From Acidobacteriota bacterium (GTDB lineage: Bacteria; Acidobacteriota; Vicinamibacteria; Vicinamibacterales; SCN-69-37), in the NCBI GenBank assembly GCA_947467605.1, contig CANIII010000004.1, positions 124,001 through 188,000 of the forward strand: a stretch of 64,000 bases of DNA, in the 5' to 3' direction. This document shows, piece by piece, positions 1-8,057 of this stretch; the stretch's first letter is position 1, and each line of letters opens with the position of its first letter. Position numbers and translations under genes: made by a program. The notes under the pieces were generated by a model. The model saw only the letters and a list, made by a program, of their open reading frames with translations. It was not told where the DNA came from and did no database searches.

Positions 1-2319
1 AACGGCCTCACGATCGATCGTCTCGCCGGTGGTGTGACGGTCACGTGGGCCGGTGACAACGGGTCGACCGTGCGAGCCGGGCTCGGGTATGTTGCCGGAC
101 AGCCCGTCGTAAGAGAAATCGCCGTCAAAGCGGCTGGCGTCGCGACATGGTCGATCGTGGTGACCAACGCACGGCCAGAGTTCACGGTCGTGTCGGGCCT
201 GCGCCGCATGACCAATCAGCAACTCGATCCGTTGGCCGGGCTCGGCATTCCGATCACCAAAGAAGTGTTTGAGCGCGAGAAGTGGGAAGCGTTCTGGGAT
301 GCGCCGCTCTACGTGCCCGGGCCGGAAGCCGCGCACAACAACACGACGCCGCCTCAGAAAGGTGTGCTCGATCAGCCCGGCCTGCCGCGCGCAGCCTCCG
401 AGATCAATCGCGCCTCGGTGAAATACCACGGCACGTCATGCCTCGTGAAGACAGATGGCGCGCGCATCGAGGTGTCATTTCCGGGTGCATCGCTGGGCGT
501 GTTCGAAGGGAGTCTGCAGTTCACGTTCTATCGAGGCACGAATCTGATCAAGCAGGAACTGGTCGCGCAGACGAAATCAACGGCGGTGGCCTACAAGTAC
601 GACGCGGGTCTCGGCGGACTCAACGGAGGCAAGGACGCCAGCCTCGCGTGGATTGATGTCGATCGCAATGCGCAAACCCATCCATTGGGCGGCGCCGTCG
701 ACACGGCCTTTGTCATCGTGCGCTCCGGCGACCGCATTGTGACGGCAGATGTCGGCCGTGGATCGATCGCGGCGCTGCCGCCACCCCACAACTTCTTCTG
801 GGCGCGAGAGACGTCCTACAACCTCGGCTACAACTGGTATCGTCAGGACACCGGCGGCACGGTCGCGATCGGTGTGCGTCAAGCCGAAACGGAAGAGCCG
901 GCAGAGGTAGAGAATCGCGGCACGGAAGATCGTCATCAGAACTTCGCGCTGAAGAGCGCGCGTCCGGGCACGTGGCAGCGAATGCCCGTCTTTTTCTATG
1001 TCAGCGCGGGGAACGCGGAATCGGCGCACGCCGGTGCCGCCGCGTTCACGCGCAATGATCGCTTCAAAGCGATGCCGGGCTATCAGGTGATGGCGTCGCA
1101 CTTTCACATGGGCCTCGTTGCGCGCGCGCGAGCGGCCGGCGGCATCGATGCGAAGGTGCCAGATCTCGAAGTGCTCAAACAGGCGGGCATCAACATCGCG
1201 GCGCCAATCGACGGTGGCGGCGGATTTGTCGCCGCGCTCGCCAAGGGCGGCGATCCGCTCTACAACGGCGACGATCCGAAGTGGCTGCAGTGGAGCCGAG
1301 GCCTCGGCGCTGTCGCGGATGACCCCACACGAGGTGGCCTCGCGCCACCGGCCGCGGGCCGCGCGGGTGGCCGCGGCGGCGCGGCGCCCGACATCTTCAA
1401 AACACAATTCGATTACTACGAAACGGCCAAAGCGCAATCGAGCTCGACGTTTGTGGTGATGCCGAACACCGAGATGATCCGCGGCGACGTGACGCGCGAA
1501 CTTGGCGGCCACACGGACCTGCTCACCTCGAAGCCGCTCTACTGGCACCAGGGCCGCGCGCCGGGGCAGCCGTTCACCGAGAAGGATCCGACCTACGGCA
1601 CGGTGTACCACGTGGAGACGGCCGCGGAACTGATGGAGATGGCGCGTCGCGAAAATCTCCTGCTATTCATGCCGCATCCGCGCACGAAGGGTTCAGCGGG
1701 CTATCCCGATGCAATCAAAGACACCGCGCCCTTTCTCGACGCCAACTATCGCGGTGTGGGCTTCCGCTGGGGCATGGGACTTGACGGTTCAGAGACGCGC
1801 CTCTGCGAGTATCGCTGCCTCGCACTCTTCGACGACATGAACAACTGGGTCGCAAGCAAGCCGACCCCGCCGAAGTACATGCAGGCCATCTCCGAATTCT
1901 ATCAGGAAGGCTACGGCGACGACATCTACGCCAACAACCCGGTGAACTACATCAAGATTCCCGCGCTGCCGGCACCAGGCGACTGGACCCCGATCGTCAA
2001 CGCGATGAAGAACGGCGACTACTTCGTAACGTCGGGTGAAGTGCTGATCTCGAAGGTCACGATGCCGCCGGCGGGCAAAGCGGGATTCATTCAAATCGCG
2101 GTGGAGTGGACGTTCCCGCTCGACTTCGTTGAAGTGGTCTGGGGCGACGGCGTCAAGACTGAACGTCAGATCATTTCGGCGAGAAGCCTGCCCGCGTTCG
2201 GTTCGCAGACGTTCGGTGTGCCGTTCGACCCGGCCGGGAAGAAGTGGGTGCGTGTGGCCGCGTGGGATTCCGCAGGGAACGGCGCATTCAATCAGCCGGT
2301 GAAGCTGACGAGCAAGTAG
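1..2319 (+). CDS. Exported CehA/McbA-like (PHP-type) protein, 5' end missing
   Basis: The frame is open from base 1 (NGLTIDRLAGG...), so the gene very probably starts upstream and the GTG at 34 is internal. The visible part is about 773 codons. The N-terminal half looks beta-rich and is unassigned. A Gly/Arg/Ala-rich tract (about 1345-1390) separates it from a C-terminal half resembling PHP-type metal-dependent hydrolases of the CehA/McbA kind: an early FHMG segment, a later FMPHPRTKG segment, and a closing NGDYFVTSGEVL that resembles that family's usual end. The family assignment is a weak similarity made by eye and no catalytic claim is made. It converges on the ABC operon, with the two stop codons only two bases apart. 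Confidence 0.5.
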   Translation, partial: NGLTIDRLAGGVTVTWAGDNGSTVRAGLGYVAGQPVVREIAVKAAGVATWSIVVTNARPEFTVVSGLRRMTNQQLDPLAGLGIPITKEVFEREKWEAFWDAPLYVPGPEAAHNNTTPPQKGVLDQPGLPRAASEINRASVKYHGTSCLVKTDGARIEVSFPGASLGVFEGSLQFTFYRGTNLIKQELVAQTKSTAVAYKYDAGLGGLNGGKDASLAWIDVDRNAQTHPLGGAVDTAFVIVRSGDRIVTADVGRGSIAALPPPHNFFWARETSYNLGYNWYRQDTGGTVAIGVRQAETEEPAEVENRGTEDRHQNFALKSARPGTWQRMPVFFYVSAGNAESAHAGAAAFTRNDRFKAMPGYQVMASHFHMGLVARARAAGGIDAKVPDLEVLKQAGINIAAPIDGGGGFVAALAKGGDPLYNGDDPKWLQWSRGLGAVADDPTRGGLAPPAAGRAGGRGGAAPDIFKTQFDYYETAKAQSSSTFVVMPNTEMIRGDVTRELGGHTDLLTSKPLYWHQGRAPGQPFTEKDPTYGTVYHVETAAELMEMARRENLLLFMPHPRTKGSAGYPDAIKDTAPFLDANYRGVGFRWGMGLDGSETRLCEYRCLALFDDMNNWVASKPTPPKYMQAISEFYQEGYGDDIYANNPVNYIKIPALPAPGDWTPIVNAMKNGDYFVTSGEVLISKVTMPPAGKAGFIQIAVEWTFPLDFVEVVWGDGVKTERQIISARSLPAFGSQTFGVPFDPAGKKWVRVAAWDSAGNGAFNQPVKLTSK

Positions 2320-2321
2320 GG

Positions 2322-3590
2322 CTATTCGTGGCGCAGCGCTTCGACCGGATCGAGATACGCTGCGCGATAGGCCGGGAGATAGCCGGCCACGACGCCAACA
2401 AGAATTGATGCGCCAAGCCCGCTCACGATGGCCCAAAGTGGTGCCACCGCCGAAAAGCCGGTGAGCACGAGCGTCAGCAACAGGCCGATGGCCATGGCCG
2501 TGCTGACGCCGGCCACACCGCCGATGCCCGAGAGAAACACGGCCTCAAGAAGAAACTGCAGCAACACTTCGCGCCGACGTGCACCCACCGCGAGGCGCAG
2601 CCCGATCTCCCGCGTGCGCTCCGTGACGCTGATGAACATCACGTTGGCGATCCCGATCGCGCCAATCAACAGACTCACGCCGGCGAGCCCGAAGGTCGCG
2701 AGGCCAATCTGCGCGCTGATGCCGTCGAATGTCGCGATGATCTGATCGGCGGTCGACAGATTGAAGTCGTTGTCATCCTGCGACGACAGCTGTCGCAACT
2801 GGCGCATGACCGATTCGGTCTGCCGCATGCAGGCGTCGCGTTCGCCAGGCTTGGCTTGCACATAGATCACGACGCGTTCCGGTACGCCGAATCGCTTGCG
2901 CACCGTGCCGGCCGGCAGCGTGACGACGTTGTCTTGCCGGTTTTCGCCAAAGAAGCCACCGCGTCGCTTCTCCAGTTCGCCGACCACCGTGTAGGTGTCG
3001 CCCCCGAGCGTGAGGGTGCGACCCAGTGGTGACTCGTTGCCGAAGAGTGCCAGCGACAGGCTCGCGCCCACCACGGCCACATTGGCCCCAGCGCGATCCT
3101 CCAGGGCGGTGAACGGCCGGCCCCGTGAGAATTCCGCCCCGATGATGTCGAACAGCGTCGGCGTCGCGCCTTCAACCAGGACGGTATCTGACTCGTTGCC
3201 ACCCGCTCGCGCGACCAACACCCCGTTGGCCGTGGCCGTCGGCACGATGACCTGCGCACCGACGTCCTTCGCGGCCGTCGTAACCCGACGAATGTCGCTG
3301 ACCCACTCGAGCTTCAGTGGTTGCCGGCGGGCTTCCTTTTCGTTGGCCGTCACGTACGGATCGCCGGTCAGATGAAACGCAAAGATGTTGTCCGTGCCGA
3401 GGTCGCGGAAGAGCATGGCCACCTGGTTGCGCACATTCGCCAGCACCGAGGCGATCAGCACCACCGTGACGATGCCGATGACAATCCCGCCGATCGCGAG
3501 CATCGACCGTGCTCGATGCGTGCGCAGCGAATCGACGGCGAGCGCCGCCGATTCCTCGACCGAATCACGCCACGAGTACCGCGCCATCAA
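2322..3590 (-). CDS. MacB/FtsX-type ABC transporter permease (second of pair)
   Basis: A 422-residue inner-membrane permease. One membrane segment near residues 28-50 (MLAIGGIVIGIVTVVLIASV) is followed by a large periplasmic MacB_PCD-type domain and three C-terminal FtsX segments with the family signature ISVTERTREIGLRLAVGARRREV. The ATG start lies inside the end of the upstream permease gene (4-bp overlap, 3587-3590), so translation is coupled. It is the last gene of a minus-strand operon that also encodes an HlyD-type adaptor, pointing to a MacAB-like exporter of peptides, lipids or small molecules. No nucleotide-binding domain is fused to it and none is encoded beside it. The substrate is unknown. 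Confidence 0.9.
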   Translation of the reverse strand: MMARYSWRDSVEESAALAVDSLRTHRARSMLAIGGIVIGIVTVVLIASVLANVRNQVAMLFRDLGTDNIFAFHLTGDPYVTANEKEARRQPLKLEWVSDIRRVTTAAKDVGAQVIVPTATANGVLVARAGGNESDTVLVEGATPTLFDIIGAEFSRGRPFTALEDRAGANVAVVGASLSLALFGNESPLGRTLTLGGDTYTVVGELEKRRGGFFGENRQDNVVTLPAGTVRKRFGVPERVVIYVQAKPGERDACMRQTESVMRQLRQLSSQDDNDFNLSTADQIIATFDGISAQIGLATFGLAGVSLLIGAIGIANVMFISVTERTREIGLRLAVGARRREVLLQFLLEAVFLSGIGGVAGVSTAMAIGLLLTLVLTGFSAVAPLWAIVSGLGASILVGVVAGYLPAYRAAYLDPVEALRHE

Positions 3591-4810
3591 TCGGACCTCA
3601 GTGCGACATTGACGTCAACGCTTACGGCGCGCCTCGCGGGATACCAACCCGCGGCCACCCCGCTGAACCCTGCGGCTGCCAGACTACCGATCGCCGTTGG
3701 CCAGTCGATGCTGAGTGGGAGCCCGACCGGTCCCGACACCGCGCGCAGCAGGCCGGACGCGACGAGCAATCCGGCACCGCCGCCCACGATCGCGATGAGG
3801 CTGGCCTCTGCGAGTGTTTCCACGATGATGTGTCGGCGACGCGCGCCCAGTGCGCGACGTACCCCGATCTCGCGCGTCCGTTGAGTCACAGACACCAGCG
3901 TGGTGTTGGTGACGACGACGATCGCGGCGATGAGGGCCATCAGCGAAATGGGCGGACCGGCGGCGCCGATACGTTCGGTGATGCGCGCCACAAAACTGCG
4001 CGAGGCCTCGGGGGTGACGATATCGAATGTGTCTGCCGCGCCCGGACCGAGATGCCGACGGGCGCGCATCGAGATGCGCGCGATGTCTTCGGCGGCGAGG
4101 GTTGTGGTGCCCGGAGCGGCTTTGGCAAAGATCTGCACACTGTCGGGTGCACCGAACGCGCGTTCGTAGGTGCTGAGCGGCATCCACACGTAGCGATCGA
4201 GCGACACGCTCGAGCCCGTGCCCTGGGGCGTCTGGATGCCAATGATCGTGAAGGCTCGACCGCCAATGCGGACGCGCTCGCCGAGGCCGGCAGTGGCGGG
4301 GAACAGCGCATCGGCGATCGCCCGACCAATAACGACGACCTCTGCGCTGCCGGTGTCTTCATCCGGCGTGATGAATCGACCGGTATCGATGCCGATGTCG
4401 CGGATCTCGGCGAGCGACGCCTGTGTGCCGTTGATGACGGCTCCGTCGAATTTGCGCCCACCGGCGACCACATCGGCCGATCGTTGCGATGTAGCGGCGT
4501 AGCGCACACGGCCGCTCGCCATCGACTCGAGAAAACGCCCGTCTCCGCGAGTGATGTTGGGATTGCGCTCGAGTCGATCGGCAATCTCACGCCGGCTGAG
4601 CGTGCCGGTGGCGATGCGCGTCATGACGAACGAGTCGCTGCCGAATGCGCGCGCACTTGCTTGTCGCGCGGATTCAGCCAGGCCATCCAGCCCGGTCTGC
4701 ACCACTGCCGTCGTCGCCACCGCGACCGCCATGGCCAGGGCCGCGAGCGATGCGCGGAGCGGATTGCCCACGATCGTGCCGATCGCTTCGGCCACGCCTG
4801 CGCGCAGCAC
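3587..4810 (-). CDS. MacB/FtsX-type ABC transporter permease (first of pair)
   Basis: A 407-residue permease with the same architecture as its downstream neighbour: an N-terminal membrane segment (LAALAMAVAVATTAVVQTGL), a periplasmic MacB_PCD-like domain and a C-terminal FtsX block containing SVTQRTREIGVRRALGARRR. The start is GTG at 4810, two bases after the adaptor's stop codon, and it overlaps the second permease by 4 bp, so the three genes form a tight translational unit. Two different permeases in tandem suggest a heterodimeric membrane part. The ATPase partner is not encoded in this operon. Confidence 0.9.
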   Translation of the reverse strand: MLRAGVAEAIGTIVGNPLRASLAALAMAVAVATTAVVQTGLDGLAESARQASARAFGSDSFVMTRIATGTLSRREIADRLERNPNITRGDGRFLESMASGRVRYAATSQRSADVVAGGRKFDGAVINGTQASLAEIRDIGIDTGRFITPDEDTGSAEVVVIGRAIADALFPATAGLGERVRIGGRAFTIIGIQTPQGTGSSVSLDRYVWMPLSTYERAFGAPDSVQIFAKAAPGTTTLAAEDIARISMRARRHLGPGAADTFDIVTPEASRSFVARITERIGAAGPPISLMALIAAIVVVTNTTLVSVTQRTREIGVRRALGARRRHIIVETLAEASLIAIVGGGAGLLVASGLLRAVSGPVGLPLSIDWPTAIGSLAAAGFSGVAAGWYPARRAVSVDVNVALRSD

Positions 4811-4812
4811 GA

Positions 4813-6069
4813 CTACTTGCCCTTCGCGGCTCTGACAAGCGCGCCGTCGTTCAACGTGCGGAGCACTTGGTACGGTCCGGTGATCACGGTGGCACCGCGC
4901 GCGATGCCACTGATCTCGATGTCGAGACCGCCAATCACACCCGTCGTCACGGGCGTGAACACGGCGGTGCCGCTCGTGAAGAGAAACACGCCGGCGTGAT
5001 CGCCGCCGCTCGGCGCGGGCCTCAGCACGACGCTTTGGAGCGGCACCGTCAACACATTCGTGCGTTCGCTCGTGATGATTTCGGCATCGCAGGTCAACCC
5101 GGGTCGGAGGCCCGCATCCGGCTGGTCGATTCGCACGACGACCTTGAATTCCCGCGCCGCGGCACCGGTACCGGTCACCGGAAGCGCGCTGGCCCCGATC
5201 TCCACGACCTTCCCGCTGAATATGCGACTCGGCAGCGCCGAGATGGTGACAGCACTTGCTTGACCGAGCCCCAGTCGAAGCACGTCGGCTTCAGCGACTT
5301 TCACTTCGGCATCGATCTGACCCAGATCCGAGATCGTCATCAGCGTGGTGCCAGGCTGATTTTGCAGACCAATCACGACCATCTCGCCCTCACGAACGCG
5401 CAGGCGTGTGACCACGCCATCGATGGGGGATGCGATCGAGGTCTTGGTGAGCGCGTCGTTGGCTCGACGGGCCTGAGCGCGCGCCTGCGCGATGCGCCCG
5501 GTCGCCGCCGCCTGGGTTTGTGTCGCGCGGTCGATGGCGGCACGTGCGGACGCGACTTGCGCGGTGGCGGCATCCGCAGCGGCTTTGGCGGCGTCGAGTT
5601 CTGCCGCTGGAATCAAGCCCTGCTGTGTCAGCGCGGTGGCGCGCGTCAGCTGCTGCTTCACGTCGCGTTCACGCGCGGTGGCGGCGGCCAGATCCGATTG
5701 CGCCGCCTTGATCTGCTCGGCGGCCGCGCGTGCTTCGGATTGCAGGGCGTTGACTTGCTCGGCGGCGCTGTCGGCGTCGCTCTGCGCCGGCACCGCGTCG
5801 ATACGCGCGAGCACCTGGCCGGCTTTCACGCGATCGCCTTCGCGCACCGGCAGCGCGATGATCTTGCCCATCACGCTCGAGCCGATGTCCGCGTAGCGCG
5901 TCGCGACGATCTCGCCGGAGGCTGTCACGGTGGAACGGAATGTGGCTTTCTCGGCGACGACCCCGAGATCAACGTCCGCGCCGCCGGGGCCACGGCGAGC
6001 AACAAGAAGAGCCGCAGCGCCGACTGTGACGACCGCGATGGCAGCGAGAGTGATTTGTGTGCGCGTCAT
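4813..6069 (-). CDS. HlyD/MacA-type periplasmic adaptor subunit
   Basis: A 418-residue membrane-fusion protein. It has an N-terminal membrane anchor (about residues 5-22), a lipoyl/barrel-sandwich half, a long alanine-rich coiled coil rich in AEQ/ATA heptads (about 80-200), the second lipoyl half (SPIDGVVTRLRVREGEMV), then a beta-barrel and membrane-proximal domain. It should bridge the two inner-membrane permeases to a TolC-like channel encoded elsewhere. The ATG at 6069 is chosen because it puts MTRTQITLAAIAVVTV right at the anchor. An in-frame GTG at 6132, six bases after the previous stop, would add 21 residues and cannot be excluded. There is no lipobox cysteine. Confidence 0.87.
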   Translation of the reverse strand: MTRTQITLAAIAVVTVGAAALLVARRGPGGADVDLGVVAEKATFRSTVTASGEIVATRYADIGSSVMGKIIALPVREGDRVKAGQVLARIDAVPAQSDADSAAEQVNALQSEARAAAEQIKAAQSDLAAATARERDVKQQLTRATALTQQGLIPAAELDAAKAAADAATAQVASARAAIDRATQTQAAATGRIAQARAQARRANDALTKTSIASPIDGVVTRLRVREGEMVVIGLQNQPGTTLMTISDLGQIDAEVKVAEADVLRLGLGQASAVTISALPSRIFSGKVVEIGASALPVTGTGAAAREFKVVVRIDQPDAGLRPGLTCDAEIITSERTNVLTVPLQSVVLRPAPSGGDHAGVFLFTSGTAVFTPVTTGVIGGLDIEISGIARGATVITGPYQVLRTLNDGALVRAAKGK

Positions 6070-6138
6070 AGGTGCCGATGGGCCGACCGAAGGCCAGGAC
6101 GCCGCGAGTAAGAGGCGAGCGCCTCTCAGCACTCTACT

Positions 6139-6555
6139 TCACTTGACCGAGCCGCCCGCGATCTCGGCCGGCCACTGCAGCGAGATCCGCCACGTCAGCG
6201 TCAGCCGTTGAGACGCGCGCGTGGCGGACGACGTCCCCGCAGCGGGTCCGGTCGCGCGCGACGGCGGCGTGCCGGTCTTTGGAAATTCCTGGTCGAGTCG
6301 ACGCAAGATGCGCTCGGCCGCAGATTCGGCGCTCGTGACTCTAGAGATTGCCGCTTTTTCGGCACTTGGCTTGGTCGCGGCCTTGGTCTCCGCGGCTGTG
6401 CCCTCCGGAGGGCGCGTCGTCGCCGGCTTCGTGTCAGCCGGTTTCGGCGACACGACGGCAATGGTTGCAGGCTTGTGCTCTTGCGGCTTGTGCTCCTGCG
6501 CACCGACCGGCGAAGCCAGTAGCGTCATCGACCAGATCAGCACGGAGGTCTTCAT
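6139..6555 (-). CDS. Small exported protein of unknown function
   Basis: A 138-residue product beginning MKTSVLIWSMTLLASPVGAQ, a standard signal peptide with cleavage expected after GAQ. The mature part opens with an EHKPQEHKP repeat and a Lys/Pro/Ala/Thr-rich, probably disordered stretch to about residue 70. A short charged helix (AERILRRLDQEFPKTG) and a Ser/Thr/Arg-rich tail ending LTLTWRISLQWPAEIAGG follow. I recognise no family. The ATG overlaps the carbonic anhydrase stop by 4 bp (6552-6555), so it is translationally coupled and probably works with the anhydrase or the exporter below it. The signal peptide and coupling are the main evidence that the gene is real. Confidence 0.65.
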   Translation of the reverse strand: MKTSVLIWSMTLLASPVGAQEHKPQEHKPATIAVVSPKPADTKPATTRPPEGTAAETKAATKPSAEKAAISRVTSAESAAERILRRLDQEFPKTGTPPSRATGPAAGTSSATRASQRLTLTWRISLQWPAEIAGGSVK

Positions 6556-7262
6556 TTGTGCGCCCCTGCCGGCGTCTTGATGACCGCGTCCGAGAAGTGC
6601 ACCCGGCCTGACCCGAGTTCGTAGTACGCGCCCACGACGCCGATCTCGCCGTCGTTCAACATCTTCTTGAGCAGGGGGCTGCCCTCGACGACGTCGTTGA
6701 GGCTGTCTTCGACGTTTTTCAGGATCGCGACGCGCAACCGGCTGGATTCTGGCTCCGCGGCGGACGCGGTGACGGCGGGTCGGATCGACTTCAGCAAGTA
6801 GTCGAGGTTCACGCCGAGCGACTTGGTGGCCGGCGTGTCCATCGCAGCCTTCACGGCACCGCACGACTCGTGGCCCATGATCACGATGATGGGGGAGTGG
6901 AGATGTTCGGCGGCGTATTCGAGGCTGGCCAGCACGGATCGGTCGGTGACCTGGCCGGCGGCACGCACCACGAAGAGATCGCCAAGACCTGTGTGAAAGA
7001 CCACCTCGGGCGGCACGCGTGAATCCGCGCAGGAGAGCACCGAGGCAAAGGGGGTCTGTCCCTTCGCCAGTTCCATGCGCCGCTCGCTCGTAATCGGCAG
7101 GGCGGCCTCGGGATGTGCGACAAACGTCGCGTTGCCGTCCTTGAGCCGTCCGATCGACGACATCGGCGTCATCGCACCGTCCTCCGACGCGGCTGGCGTC
7201 TCGACCGCAGGGGACGACAGCGTGGCAGCAGCGGTAACGATGACCAGGGCGAGTCGTCTCAT
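6552..7262 (-). CDS. Periplasmic beta-class carbonic anhydrase
   Basis: A 236-residue beta-carbonic anhydrase catalysing interconversion of CO2 and bicarbonate. The zinc and catalytic residues are visible: C78-A-D80-S-R82 and H131-E-S-C134 (GHESCGAV). The N-terminus MRRLALVIVTAAATLSSPAVETPA is a signal peptide, so the enzyme acts in the periplasm, unlike the usual cytoplasmic members. ATG 7262 is preferred over a GTG three codons upstream. It heads the minus-strand operon with the small exported protein, adaptor and two permeases, and lies divergent to the toxin-antitoxin pair. Pairing an exported anhydrase with a MacAB-like exporter is unusual. Confidence 0.93.
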   Translation of the reverse strand: MRRLALVIVTAAATLSSPAVETPAASEDGAMTPMSSIGRLKDGNATFVAHPEAALPITSERRMELAKGQTPFASVLSCADSRVPPEVVFHTGLGDLFVVRAAGQVTDRSVLASLEYAAEHLHSPIIVIMGHESCGAVKAAMDTPATKSLGVNLDYLLKSIRPAVTASAAEPESSRLRVAILKNVEDSLNDVVEGSPLLKKMLNDGEIGVVGAYYELGSGRVHFSDAVIKTPAGAHK

Positions 7263-7312
7263 GACGCCCACACAATCGGCCGCCGCGTCCGGATGATGAG
7301 CCTTGGCATAAA

Positions 7313-7340
7313 TTGAGGCTACATGTGGCTATAATGAACC
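7313..7340 (+). promoter_or_regulatory. Promoter/operator candidate for the toxin-antitoxin operon
   Basis: A perfect TATAAT at 7330-7335 lies five bases before the ATG at 7341, implying a leaderless or nearly leaderless transcript. No well-spaced -35 is seen (TTGAGG at 7313-7318 is only 11 bases upstream). Two GGCTA direct repeats, at 7317 and 7327 (10 bp apart, one helical turn), overlap the -10 and could be the antitoxin's autorepression site. Confidence 0.45.
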
Positions 7341-7616
7341 ATGGCCTCGACCGGAATCCGCGAGCTCAAGAACAACCTGAGTCAGTTCGTCCGCCGCGTC
7401 GAGAAAGGCGAGCGCATTGCGGTGACCGCACACGGGCGCGTGGTCGCGATGCTCGTGCCGCCCGGACCAGCGACGATGAGCAAACGCGATCAGTTGATTG
7501 CGGAAGGGAAGTTGATCCCGGCGCAAGATACGAGCCGGACGCCGATTGAGTGGCCTACATTCAAGTTGCCGCCTGGCACCGTGCAGGAGTTGATCGATTT
7601 TGAGCGCGGCGACTAG
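7341..7616 (+). CDS. Phd/YefM-type antitoxin
   Basis: A 91-residue protein with the prevent-host-death N-terminal fold: GIRELKNNLSQFVRRVEKGERIAVTAHGRVVAML, the segment that dimerises and binds operator DNA in Phd/YefM and related VapB antitoxins. The C-terminal 35 residues (TPIEWPTFKLPPGTVQELIDFERGD) are acidic and probably wrap around the toxin. It overlaps the toxin gene by 17 bp, the usual antitoxin-first order. It should neutralise the PIN toxin and repress its own promoter. Confidence 0.88.
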   Translation: MASTGIRELKNNLSQFVRRVEKGERIAVTAHGRVVAMLVPPGPATMSKRDQLIAEGKLIPAQDTSRTPIEWPTFKLPPGTVQELIDFERGD

Positions 7617-8049
7617 GTTACTGGAGCGCCCAACGGCGCTGCGCTATGTCGAGACGAGCGCACTCTTGGCCGCGTTGATGGAAGGCGACGTGGGTGCCGC
7701 CGCTTCCATCAATGCCGACGGCCTGTGTGTAGCGTCGTCGCTGACCTTTGCCGAAGGCCATCGCGCGATCATTCGCGCACGCGCGATGGGCCGGTTCCAT
7801 GCCGACCACGAGCGGCACCTGCTCGCGGCGCTGGGAAAAGTCGAAGCACGCTGCGATGTCATTCGAATGAGCGATGCCATTCTCGCTGCCGTTCGGTCAC
7901 CGCTCCCAATTGAGCCCGTCCGGACCTTGGATGCGATTCATCTGCGGTCTCTTGAAACGCTCGACGAAGATCCGAAACACATCGTCGTCGTCACGCGCGA
8001 CAAACGTATCGAGGCCAACGCGCGCGCGATGGGCTACGGGATCGAGTAA
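7600..8049 (+). CDS. PIN-domain (VapC-type) toxin ribonuclease
   Basis: A PIN-domain protein of up to 149 residues, expected to be a Mg2+-dependent RNase that blocks translation when free. Acidic active-site candidates are the Glu of YVETSALL (most VapC proteins have Asp here), the Glu of TFAEGHRAI, the Asp of TLDAIHLRS and the Asp of VTRDKRI. The start is uncertain. TTG 7600 inside the antitoxin gene is used here, and no closer ATG precedes the conserved RYVETSALL strand, so coupled translation from a weak start is likely. The Asp-to-Glu change at the first acidic position occurs in some PIN subgroups and need not mean inactivity. Confidence 0.85.
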   Translation: MSAATRLLERPTALRYVETSALLAALMEGDVGAAASINADGLCVASSLTFAEGHRAIIRARAMGRFHADHERHLLAALGKVEARCDVIRMSDAILAAVRSPLPIEPVRTLDAIHLRSLETLDEDPKHIVVVTRDKRIEANARAMGYGIE

Positions 8050-8057
8050 GGCGCCGG

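Noticed and set aside
4645-6111. A 488-codon plus-strand open frame opposite the HlyD adaptor
   Set aside because: No domain or start signal; mirrors the adaptor coding strand. The same applies to long antisense frames at 3509-4999, 10626-12005 and 17478-18455.
7600-8049. Toxin considered a pseudogene because of the Glu in YVETSALL and the TTG start
   Set aside because: The frame is full length and the other acidic positions are present; Glu at this site is found in some PIN subgroups, so decay is not supported.
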